Below are positions 6,654 to 12,605 of a stretch of DNA of 12,605 bases, piece by piece. A program made the translations under genes and the position numbers. The notes beneath the pieces were generated by a model. That model ran no database searches. It saw only the letters and a program-made list of their open reading frames with translations, and had not been told where the DNA came from. Each line of letters opens with the position of its first letter. Within the stretch, counting starts at the first letter, position 1. Location: NCBI GenBank assembly GCA_017615135.1, contig JAGAAU010000086.1, forward strand, positions 1 through 12,605, in the 5' to 3' direction. Origin of the DNA: Bacteroidales bacterium. Its GTDB lineage: Bacteria > Bacteroidota > Bacteroidia > Bacteroidales > UBA932.

Positions 6654-8353
6654 CAGATAGTCTCCACCATACCGTCCGGGAAGGTAATGACCGCCTTGAT
6701 GCAGTGCTGCCCTTTTTCAAGAGGGGCGGTAACTGCGCCGGGGCATTCAGTGCCGTCGAAATACCACTTTACGGAAGAATAGGCAGTGCTGCCGTTGCAG
6801 AGTTTGAGCTGCAGCTTCTCTCCGGAAAAATAGGCATAATCCGTTTCAATGAAGTAAACGTCCGGACCGGCAGGCAGGGAGCTTACCACAGCTTCATCCG
6901 AGTTGCCGAACATCGGGACCCAGTCGGCTCCGGCCTTGTAATACGGCCTGATGCGACAACCCAGCCCCACCGTTGCCGGCAGTTCGCCCTCATACTCGGT
7001 GATTATGCCACCATACCCCGGTTCCAGGTCTTCCACTGCCACTTCTTCTCCGATGAGCTGGATAAAATTGGAATTGGCGTCTTCCAGGGCTACAGCAACT
7101 GCACCGGTATAATTTGAAAGACCGGAATTAGTGCACAGGCCGAAGCTCAGTTCGAAGTTCTCTCCGGCGGCAACCCTGCCCCGGTCTACAAGTATACCCT
7201 TTCTGTCGCCATGCCTGCGCAGACAGAGGTATGGAGTGTAGTCGGAGCTGGCATCTTTGTCCGGAACTAGCCAGAATACCGCACCATGGCTGTAGTAGTA
7301 CCCGTATTCCTCTTCCTTGGAAATATCCGTATAAGGGAAGAAACAGTCCAGGGCAAACCAGCCGTTACATTCACCACCCCATCCCCAGTTCACGTGCAGC
7401 CGATAGTCCTCGTCGTAACCGTCTACCACAAAGGCGTGGCCGTAATCTCCCGAGGAGGTGGCTGAATACAAAAGAGGGATCCCCCCGTCCAGGGATGCTT
7501 TGACCTTCGAGAACCAGACCGAAGTGGAAAAGTAACTGCGGTTCTGCATCAGCGCCGCCTTGCTGTAAGACATATGGGCAACCATAGCATTCGGGGCGTC
7601 GCCTGTATATGCACTGGTACCCTTAGGATTGTAATAGGCCTGAACCATTATGCCGCAGTCGTATATCAGCTGAGCCACGGCCCTGTTGTCTTCCGGCACA
7701 TGGTGAAGGGGCATATTATCCCAATCGTAACTGTGTCCCAGACTATGACCGGGCTGGGTGCGGGAATTGCCTTTGTCTGTCTTGTAAGTATAAGAGGGCA
7801 GACTCCCCACTCCACTGGCCGGCCAGCTGAAATGCCTCATGATGATGGCCATGGCAACGGGGACGCAGCCGGCAATAGACTTTTGCCCGTCTACATCCGG
7901 GCTATAATAATTGAATGGAGCTTTTTGGTTCCAGGTAGCAGTCTCAATCAAGACTTCCCCGGACTTTGAACGCACGGATACGGGATTGTCCCAGAGCGCC
8001 TGCAGGCCGGAGGACTGCCTGCGGAGTTTACCGGCCTGGTGCCTGAGCACGCGGGAGGTATTCTCCGCCCAGGCGCCCAGGTTATCGGGAGCGCCGGCCA
8101 GAGTGAAGCTGCCATCGAAGGAATAGGCCAGCACCGGGATGGCGGAATCGTCGGAAGAAACAATCACAAAGCCGCCGCCGGCGCGGTTGAACACGTAAAT
8201 TCCGTCCGGAGCGGCGCTACAGTCGGAGAGCCTGCTGCCGTCGGCAAAGAAAGCCGAAGCCACCCGCCTTGCCTCCTCCCTGCTTACGGGAGAAGCGAAT
8301 GCCAGTATACCTGATAATAGAAGGCAGAATATTGCAGATAACTTTTTCATCAT
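6632..8353 (-). CDS. Secreted C10 family cysteine peptidase (streptopain/SpeB-like)
   Basis: A 573-residue preproenzyme. A signal peptide, MMKKLSAIFCLLLSGILAFA, is followed by a Spi-type inhibitory propeptide at about residues 21-120 (EEARRVASAFF...GGGFVIVSSDDSAIPVLAYS). The papain-fold catalytic domain then carries the nucleophile C163 in AGCVPVAMAIIMRHF, the catalytic H306 in GHAFVVDGY, and the conserved NWGWGG tryptophans near 322-327. From about 370 to the end is a beta-rich C-terminal region, as in Prevotella and Bacteroides members; no type IX secretion CTD is evident. It should act outside the cytoplasm as a protease matured by propeptide removal. It is the second gene of an operon, with its start overlapping the lipoprotein stop (TAATG). 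A strong Shine-Dalgarno precedes it; the second ATG (8350) has the better spacing, so either methionine may be used. Its 3' end overlaps the convergent aminotransferase by 22 bases. Confidence 0.94.
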   Translation of the reverse strand: MMKKLSAIFCLLLSGILAFASPVSREEARRVASAFFADGSRLSDCSAAPDGIYVFNRAGGGFVIVSSDDSAIPVLAYSFDGSFTLAGAPDNLGAWAENTSRVLRHQAGKLRRQSSGLQALWDNPVSVRSKSGEVLIETATWNQKAPFNYYSPDVDGQKSIAGCVPVAMAIIMRHFSWPASGVGSLPSYTYKTDKGNSRTQPGHSLGHSYDWDNMPLHHVPEDNRAVAQLIYDCGIMVQAYYNPKGTSAYTGDAPNAMVAHMSYSKAALMQNRSYFSTSVWFSKVKASLDGGIPLLYSATSSGDYGHAFVVDGYDEDYRLHVNWGWGGECNGWFALDCFFPYTDISKEEEYGYYYSHGAVFWLVPDKDASSDYTPYLCLRRHGDRKGILVDRGRVAAGENFELSFGLCTNSGLSNYTGAVAVALEDANSNFIQLIGEEVAVEDLEPGYGGIITEYEGELPATVGLGCRIRPYYKAGADWVPMFGNSDEAVVSSLPAGPDVYFIETDYAYFSGEKLQLKLCNGSTAYSSVKWYFDGTECPGAVTAPLEKGQHCIKAVITFPDGMVETICQDLMAR

Positions 8354-9486
8354 TAGACCTCCTCCATTACGATATACATGTAAGGACCTTCCAGATCTGA
8401 AAGCCAGATTTGGGAATCGGCGCGCTTAGCCACCTCCACCGTTCTCCGACCGGACGGGCAGCCCTCGATTCCAGCAACTTCGACCTGTATGGTTCCCTCC
8501 TCCGAAAGATCGGCCGGAAAACTGACACTGAGCAGTTTACCTTCGCTCAAGTTCTGGATGCGGTAAGTAAGGCCGGATGCGGAACGCCTGAGCGCGAACT
8601 GGTTTTCACAAGGGATATAAGTATATATCGGATTGCCCTTACCGGAAGCTATGCGGTACACTCCGCAGGTCGTCTCGTTCAGGACAGGTTCTATTGTGCG
8701 GGCGTAACGAACGTTGTCAAGGGTATGGATACGGGTACGCTGAAGCCGGAGCGCCGGGATTTCGTACTGCATGGAACCGTTCTCGGAATCGAACATTTCC
8801 AGGGTAGCCCCGCGCAAAAGCGCCTCCGGCAGGAGTGCGAAGCGAAGGTAAACGGGGGTGGAGGACAGTTCAACGGTTCCTTCGGAGCCCAAATCCAGGC
8901 TGAGGGTACGGGAAGCGGCAGTTTCTTCCGAAGTGAACCGTGCAGTTGGGGTTCCTGCGAGGCCGGTCAGTGTTTCTCCCCACAGCATTCCCCCTTCGGG
9001 GACAGTCAGTGACACAGATTTCAGTTCACCATAGCCGACAACTGGAATTTCCAGGATGGCCTGCAGGTTCAGAAGCCTGATGTTTTCATTCCCGGAAGCA
9101 GTTGCAAGGGATATGCAGGCGGCAGGGTCGGCATAATCGGCATACCACTTCTGGGAAGACTGGAGAGTAAGCCTTACGTCATCCGCACTTTCCCTTTTCG
9201 CTCTGGAGGAATACGGGAAGACCACTATATAAGGGGCGCTGCCCGGCTTTTCTCCGGAAAAGACAGCCTGCTCAGTACCGGCTCCGGACTGCAGGCTCAT
9301 CCGCATTCCGGACGAACGACTTTCGCTCAGCACCAGGATTTTGTCCGTTGTCTGCCACAGGGCAGCTTCGCCTGTCTTGAAGGACTCTCTGGAAATGCTC
9401 AGCCTGAGATCGTTGCTGAATTGCTCAAAAATGGTACAAGATGCCAGCAGGGGCAGTATGCACGCTAAAACAAGATATCGCTTCAT
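8353..9486 (-). CDS. Fimbrillin-like (Mfa-like) lipoprotein
   Basis: A 377-residue exported lipoprotein. The signal peptide MKRYLVLACILPLLASC ends in a canonical lipobox, L-A-S-C17. The mature part follows the pattern of Bacteroidales fimbrillin family proteins: ALWQTTDKILVL near residue 43, AVFSGE then APYIVVFPYSS near 75-94, and IRLLNLQAILEIPVVGYGELKSVSL near 136-160, which parallels the fimbrillin segment of the form L.F.N..A.LKF.V.G...IKSI. PVYLRFALLPEALLRGATL follows. A further beta-rich segment of about 100 residues ends in a predicted strand (YMYIVMEEV). The role may be a pilus/surface adhesin component or a peptidase-associated surface anchor; the sequence does not decide. It is the first gene of an operon with the C10 peptidase and is divergent from the C1B peptidase gene. 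A TAGTTTTG -7 element lies immediately upstream. Confidence 0.8.
   Translation of the reverse strand: MKRYLVLACILPLLASCTIFEQFSNDLRLSISRESFKTGEAALWQTTDKILVLSESRSSGMRMSLQSGAGTEQAVFSGEKPGSAPYIVVFPYSSRAKRESADDVRLTLQSSQKWYADYADPAACISLATASGNENIRLLNLQAILEIPVVGYGELKSVSLTVPEGGMLWGETLTGLAGTPTARFTSEETAASRTLSLDLGSEGTVELSSTPVYLRFALLPEALLRGATLEMFDSENGSMQYEIPALRLQRTRIHTLDNVRYARTIEPVLNETTCGVYRIASGKGNPIYTYIPCENQFALRRSASGLTYRIQNLSEGKLLSVSFPADLSEEGTIQVEVAGIEGCPSGRRTVEVAKRADSQIWLSDLEGPYMYIVMEEV
8357..8365 (-). promoter_or_regulatory. Strong Shine-Dalgarno inside the preceding gene, for the C10 peptidase
   Basis: The last sense codons of the lipoprotein gene (Glu-Glu-Val) read GGAGGAGGT on the - strand, a near-perfect anti-16S match. 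AGGAGG lies 4 bases before the first ATG (8353) and 7 before the second (8350). This is unusual in a window whose other starts lack a clear SD, and together with the TAATG junction it suggests translational coupling or re-initiation. Confidence 0.65.
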
Positions 9487-9491
9487 ACTTA

Positions 9492-9499
9492 CAAAACTA
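9492..9499 (-). promoter_or_regulatory. Bacteroidota -7 element for the lipoprotein/C10 peptidase operon
   Basis: TAGTTTTG on the - strand matches TAnnTTTG. It is separated from the ATG at 9486 by only five bases (TAAGT), so transcription would begin at or just next to the start codon and the mRNA would be leaderless or nearly so. No clear -33 element is visible. Confidence 0.45.
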
Positions 9500-9512
9500 C
9501 GTAAAAAATTGT

Positions 9513-9520
9513 TATATTCG
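9513..9520 (+). promoter_or_regulatory. Possible -7 element for the C1B peptidase/pssA pair
   Basis: TATATTCG matches TAnnTTTG at all fixed positions but one and lies 33 bases before the ATG at 9554, a normal leader length. It sits in the 67-base A+T-rich divergent intergenic region. The mismatch and the missing -33 element keep confidence low. Confidence 0.3.
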
Positions 9521-9553
9521 CGATTTGTTACGATTAAAAGTAGATTTCATCAT

Positions 9554-10753
9554 ATGAAAAAGATCTGTTTAGCACTTCTCGCGGCCCTGCTTTTCGCACC
9601 CGTAGCCGGGATCTCGGCCCAGAACAAGACCAAGGCCAATTTACCTGAATACAGTTTTACCACAGTAAAGGCAAATCCCATAACTTCCGTAAAGAATCAG
9701 TACAGAAGCGGCACCTGCTGGGTATTTTCCACCCTTGGCTTCGTGGAGTCTGAGATTATCCGAATCAACGGAATAAAAGACAGCCTGGACTTCCCCGACC
9801 TTTCTGAATTCTTCGTAGTGAGCCACTCCTACCTGGACAGGGCTGAGAAATATGTCCGCATGGACGGTCATATGGGATTCAGTGCCGGAAGCGAGGGCGG
9901 AGACGTGCTGGATGTAATAAAGATGTACGGCATAGTGCCCCAGAAAGAGATGACCGGAATGCAATACGGGACCGAACTGCCCGTGCAGGGAGAGCTGGAC
10001 GCAGTGCTCAAGGCATATGTGGATGCAGTAGTAAGGAACCCCAACCGCACTCTTACCACCGCATGGAAGAAGGGAGTCAAGGGAGTTCTGGACGCATACC
10101 TCGGCCCCTGGCCTGAGAAATTCAGCGTAAATGGCAAAGAATACACCCCGGAGCAGTATCGCGACGCTCTCAAATTCAATCCGGACGATTACGTCTGCCT
10201 CACTTCCTTCACCCACCATCCCTTCGACAGCTGGTTCGCCCTGGAAGTCTGCGACAACTGGCGCGGAGACCTTTCTTTCAATATCCCCATCGACGAACTG
10301 ATGGAGGTTATAGACAGTGCAATCAACAACGGCTACACCCTTGAATGGGGTGCCGATGTATCCCATCCCGGCTTCACCCGCAACGGGCTCGGCGTACTGG
10401 TAGATATGGAAGCCAGCTCCCTGCCCGGCTCGGATCAGGAGCACTGGGTAGGCAAGGAAGAGGGCAAGCCCGCCCCGGTCGTTTCTGTTGTGGAGACTGT
10501 TCCCACCCAGGAGAGCCGTCAGATAGAATACGACAACAAAACCATGACAGACGACCATGGAATGCAGATTTTCGGAATCGCCAAAGATCAAGACGGAAAG
10601 AAATACTATATGGTTAAGAACTCCTGGGGCGACAGCAGCAAGTACAACGGAATATGGTATGTAACAGAAGCTTTCATGAAAGGACAGACGCTTAGCATCA
10701 TGCTTCATAAATCCGCCCTTCCCAAAGCTCTCAGGAAAAAGGCTGGCTGCTGA
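9554..10753 (+). CDS. Exported C1B family cysteine peptidase (PepC / bleomycin hydrolase-like)
   Basis: A 399-residue papain-superfamily peptidase of the aminopeptidase C/bleomycin hydrolase group. The catalytic set is visible: Q49 (oxyanion hole) and nucleophile C55 in VKNQYRSGTCWVFSTLGFVESE, H335 in MTDDHGMQIFGI, and N356 in YMVKNSWGD. Unlike cytosolic PepC and bleomycin hydrolase it has an N-terminal signal peptide, MKKICLALLAALLFAPVAGISAQ, so it should act in the periplasm or beyond; no lipobox cysteine is present at the cleavage site. Family enzymes are typically aminopeptidases forming hexameric barrels; whether this one does so is inference. The ATG at 9554 was chosen because it starts the signal peptide; the frame stays open upstream to 9341 but there it runs through the divergent lipoprotein gene. 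The stop overlaps the pssA start as TGATG, implying coupled translation. Confidence 0.92.
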   Translation: MKKICLALLAALLFAPVAGISAQNKTKANLPEYSFTTVKANPITSVKNQYRSGTCWVFSTLGFVESEIIRINGIKDSLDFPDLSEFFVVSHSYLDRAEKYVRMDGHMGFSAGSEGGDVLDVIKMYGIVPQKEMTGMQYGTELPVQGELDAVLKAYVDAVVRNPNRTLTTAWKKGVKGVLDAYLGPWPEKFSVNGKEYTPEQYRDALKFNPDDYVCLTSFTHHPFDSWFALEVCDNWRGDLSFNIPIDELMEVIDSAINNGYTLEWGADVSHPGFTRNGLGVLVDMEASSLPGSDQEHWVGKEEGKPAPVVSVVETVPTQESRQIEYDNKTMTDDHGMQIFGIAKDQDGKKYYMVKNSWGDSSKYNGIWYVTEAFMKGQTLSIMLHKSALPKALRKKAGC

Positions 10754-11478
10754 TGTTTGCAATAAAGAAACATATCCCCAACGCCATAACCTCACTGAAC
10801 CTGCTCTGCGGTACGGTGGCGCTGGTGTTTGCGTTCAAGGGACGCTTTGACATAGCCTTTCCGCTGATGCTGCTGGCCTCCGTCTTCGATTTCTGCGACG
10901 GGCTGGCCGCAAGGCTGCTTCACGCCTACAGCCCTATGGGCAAGGAACTGGATTCCCTGGCGGACATGGTCAGTTTCGGAGTGCTTCCGGCGGTTATGCT
11001 GTATAAGCTTATGCTCACCTGCAACTTCGGGGAGAACCCCCTGAGTCTGGTTTGCCTGCTGCTTGCCGTATTCAGCGGACTGAGGCTTGCAAAATTCAAT
11101 GTAGACGAGCGTCAGACCGAGAGTTTCCTCGGGCTTCCCACTCCCGCCAGCGCCCTGCTCTGCGGCTCGCTGTGCTACTTTGTGGCATACAGCCCCGCTT
11201 CCTTTCTGGCGTTCTGGTGTGCCGGACAGATATTCCTTCCGCTGCTCACCGCAGCTCTATGCGCTCTTCTGGTATGCGAGCTCCCCATGTTTTCCATGAA
11301 GCTGGGCACAGGTTCCGCCGACAAGACGCTCAAATGGAAGCGAATCATCTTCGCAGTTCTGGTGGTGCTTGTGGTCATTTTCACCTTCGCAACCGGACAG
11401 AACTGGTCCCTGGCCGTATTCCTGAGCTTTACTCTCTACATAGTGAAGAACCTGGTGTACGCCATATTCAGGATTTAA
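10753..11478 (+). CDS. pssA: CDP-diacylglycerol--serine O-phosphatidyltransferase
   Basis: A 241-residue integral inner-membrane enzyme of the CDP-alcohol phosphatidyltransferase family. It joins CDP-diacylglycerol and L-serine to make phosphatidylserine, the precursor of phosphatidylethanolamine. The family signature D-x2-DG-x2-AR-x8-G-x3-D-x3-D is complete: D46, D49, G50, A53, R54, G63, D67 and D71. IPNAITSLNLLCG at 8-20 is the usual PssA N-terminus, and several hydrophobic segments follow to the C-terminus. The length fits the short PssA type II enzymes of Gram-positive bacteria and Bacteroidota. The start overlaps the stop of the exported C1B peptidase gene (TGATG), an association with no obvious metabolic link. 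The TAA stop (11476-11478) lies in a TTAA tetramer shared with the ancestral end of the convergent GH105 gene. A possible terminator follows about 45 bases later. Confidence 0.93.
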   Translation: MFAIKKHIPNAITSLNLLCGTVALVFAFKGRFDIAFPLMLLASVFDFCDGLAARLLHAYSPMGKELDSLADMVSFGVLPAVMLYKLMLTCNFGENPLSLVCLLLAVFSGLRLAKFNVDERQTESFLGLPTPASALLCGSLCYFVAYSPASFLAFWCAGQIFLPLLTAALCALLVCELPMFSMKLGTGSADKTLKWKRIIFAVLVVLVVIFTFATGQNWSLAVFLSFTLYIVKNLVYAIFRI

Positions 11479-11573
11479 CGCGCAGCTTTCAGGCGTTCAA
11501 TCTCCAAAGCAGCCCAGATAAACGGCCCCATACCCTTGGGGTCGTTACTTTTTACCGGCTCGCTGATATAATA
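11475..11573 (-). pseudogene. Stranded 3' tail of the GH105 gene, beyond an in-frame TAA
   Basis: Downstream of the TAA at 11576-11574, in the same frame and with no indel, 32 codons read YYISEPVKSNDPKGM, then GPFIWAALEIERLKAAR, then TAA at 11477-11475. GH105 proteins normally end with a segment of the form EYYISEPVV.NDPKG.GPF, so this is the missing C-terminus of the GH105 gene. The stop stands where the family usually has glutamate (F-E-Y-Y), and a single GAA to TAA change would explain it. Most of this stretch would otherwise count as intergenic. Confidence 0.85.
11523..11553 (+). terminator. Candidate rho-independent terminator after pssA
   Basis: CGGCCCC (11523-11529) and GGGGTCG (11538-11544) can form a 7-base-pair stem with one G-U pair and an 8-base loop, followed by the T-rich TTACTTTTT. 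It lies 45 bases past the pssA stop. The same bases encode, on the - strand, the conserved DPKGMGPF tail of the GH105 gene, so the stem may partly be a by-product of coding sequence, and the T tract is interrupted. Confidence 0.35.
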
Positions 11574-12605
11574 TTAGAAATCTCCCCTGCGTTTGGCCGA
11601 GCCCCCCAGACCGCCTACGGTACAACAGTGGTTAAGATTTACCAGGCCCCGGGAGTCTACCGTTACGAAAGTCTTCAGCAGCTTTCTCCAACAGGCCTTG
11701 CCATAACAGCGCAACGAAGAATCCAGGACTCCTATTCTGACGCCTTTCAGGATGGCATAGGTAAACATGGCGCTGGCGGTAGCCTCCAGATAATTCCCTT
11801 CGCGGCCCGGCTGGTCCATAACCTGATACCACATTCCACTCTTTCTGTCTGAAAACCGGGGGATGAGGCGGACAATCCGGCGCAACTCCGCTACAAGGGA
11901 GTCCCGGCCCGGAGTATCTTCCGGAACAATTTCCAGCACCTCCACCGCGGCCATGCAGTACCATCCGAGAGCCCGTGCCCAGCAATGCCCGGACTGCCCG
12001 GTTTCAGGATTGCACCAGAACATCTGACGGGAGGAATCATAGGCATGCCTGAGCAGCCCCGTCTTTGGATCCAGGGTAACCCTGGCTGCCGTAAGGAACT
12101 GCCGCATAGATTCTTCACAGGCTTCGCGGAAACGCTCGGGAGTTTCAAATTCCGCAGCATATTCCACCATGAAAGGTTCTCCCATATACAGGCCGTCCAG
12201 CCAAATCTGATTTGGATAGATACCTTTATGCCAATATCCTCCTTCAGCTGTGCGTGGTTGCGAATCAAGCTGCGAACGCAAGCGGCGCATAGCTTTTAAA
12301 TACTTTTCCTTCCCTGTAGCCTTATAGAGGGGAATAAGGGTTCTCCCCGGACAGATATGGTCAATATTATACTTTTCCTTCCTGTATCCAGCCGGAACCC
12401 CGTCGTCGTCGATCATGACATCGTACCATTTTTCCGCATAATCCAGGGCGGCCCGGTCCACAGCCGACTGCGCATACGCATCAATGAAGGCCCTTAATTC
12501 CAGTCCGGTAGCATAATCCCACACCATCTTCCCTTCCCGGAAATCCATATAGCTGGCATCCGGACAGCGGGTCATCTCACTGGAGACAATCTGGGTCGGG
12601 GTAAC
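11574..12605 (-). CDS. GH105 unsaturated glycuronyl / rhamnogalacturonyl hydrolase, 5' partial and prematurely stopped
   Basis: The frame is open from the right window edge (VTPTQIVSSEMTRCPDASY) to TAA at 11576-11574. The first internal ATG (12575) is not the true start, because conserved N-terminal sequence precedes it; the signal peptide, if any, lies outside. Numbering from that ATG, GH105 hallmarks are KMVWDYATGLEL (16-27), YNIDHICPGRTLIPLY (69-84), the catalytic-region IWLDGLYMGEPFMVEYA (124-140, D127 the likely general acid/base), GHCWARALGWYCMA (196-209) and VGGLGG (320-325). Family enzymes remove unsaturated uronic acids from oligosaccharides made by pectin or other polysaccharide lyases, typically in the periplasm of Bacteroidota. 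The protein stops 32 residues early, losing the conserved tail described for the adjoining stretch; the rest of the visible frame is intact. Activity of the truncated protein is uncertain. Its upstream neighbours, perhaps a polysaccharide utilisation locus, are not visible. Confidence 0.88.
   Translation of the reverse strand, partial: VTPTQIVSSEMTRCPDASYMDFREGKMVWDYATGLELRAFIDAYAQSAVDRAALDYAEKWYDVMIDDDGVPAGYRKEKYNIDHICPGRTLIPLYKATGKEKYLKAMRRLRSQLDSQPRTAEGGYWHKGIYPNQIWLDGLYMGEPFMVEYAAEFETPERFREACEESMRQFLTAARVTLDPKTGLLRHAYDSSRQMFWCNPETGQSGHCWARALGWYCMAAVEVLEIVPEDTPGRDSLVAELRRIVRLIPRFSDRKSGMWYQVMDQPGREGNYLEATASAMFTYAILKGVRIGVLDSSLRCYGKACWRKLLKTFVTVDSRGLVNLNHCCTVGGLGGSAKRRGDF

Noticed and set aside
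9341..9553. N-terminal extension of the C1B peptidase
   Set aside because: It runs through the 5' end of the divergent lipoprotein gene and would bury the clear signal peptide inside the protein.
9641..10795. Long - strand open frame (384 codons) opposite the C1B peptidase
   Set aside because: It lies antisense to a gene with complete catalytic motifs and a signal peptide; its translation has no recognisable family pattern and is rich in residues typical of antisense frames.
11574..11576. Stop-codon reassignment or selenocysteine recoding in the GH105 gene
   Set aside because: The codon is TAA, not TGA, and TAA ends at least four other genes in this window, so recoding is not supported; a nonsense change or sequence error is simpler.
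1..12605. RNA genes, CRISPR arrays, insertion sequences, prophage or defence genes
   Set aside because: No tRNA-like cloverleaf, spaced direct repeats, transposase or phage motifs were noticed on either strand; almost every base lies in a recognised protein gene.

Overview
The window is a gene-dense stretch of a Bacteroidota chromosome, most likely Bacteroidales. The assignment rests on gene content: a FISUMP-type surface protein, a fimbrillin-like lipoprotein, a streptopain-like C10 peptidase and a GH105 glycosidase. It is supported by TAnnTTTG promoter elements and by mostly absent Shine-Dalgarno sequences. Genus cannot be read from the sequence. There is no RNA gene, CRISPR array, transposon or phage gene, and no gene-free stretch over 100 bases.

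Layout, left to right. (1) The 3' part of a surface protein gene on the + strand, cut by the window edge. (2) A compact four-gene operon on the - strand, transcribed from about 5400 down to 937: an unrecognised exported protein or lipoprotein, a DEDDy 3'-5' exonuclease (RNase D/WRN type), an RlmI-family 23S rRNA methyltransferase and a UPF0371 (DUF1846) protein. The first three genes overlap by 14 and 8 bases, and the last gap is 15 bases. (3) A class I PLP aminotransferase on the + strand, divergent from that operon across a 75-base intergenic region that carries three TAnnTTTG elements. (4) A two-gene - strand operon: a fimbrillin-like lipoprotein, then a secreted C10 cysteine peptidase, joined by TAATG. 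(5) A divergent + strand pair: an exported C1B (PepC/bleomycin hydrolase-like) peptidase joined by TGATG to phosphatidylserine synthase pssA. (6) A GH105 unsaturated glycuronyl hydrolase gene on the - strand, running off the right edge.

The clearest anomaly is in the GH105 gene. An in-frame TAA cuts it 32 codons before its natural end, and the conserved C-terminal tail (YYISEPV...DPKGMGPF) continues beyond the stop in the same frame. The restored reading frame ends in a TTAA tetramer that also holds the pssA stop codon. The other fully convergent boundary, at 937-940, has the same arrangement with CTAG. I found no clear evidence of a wholly new multi-gene system. The best candidates for follow-up are the GH105 nonsense codon, the fimbrillin-like lipoprotein/C10 peptidase operon, and the unrecognised cysteine-rich exported protein that heads the RNA-processing operon.
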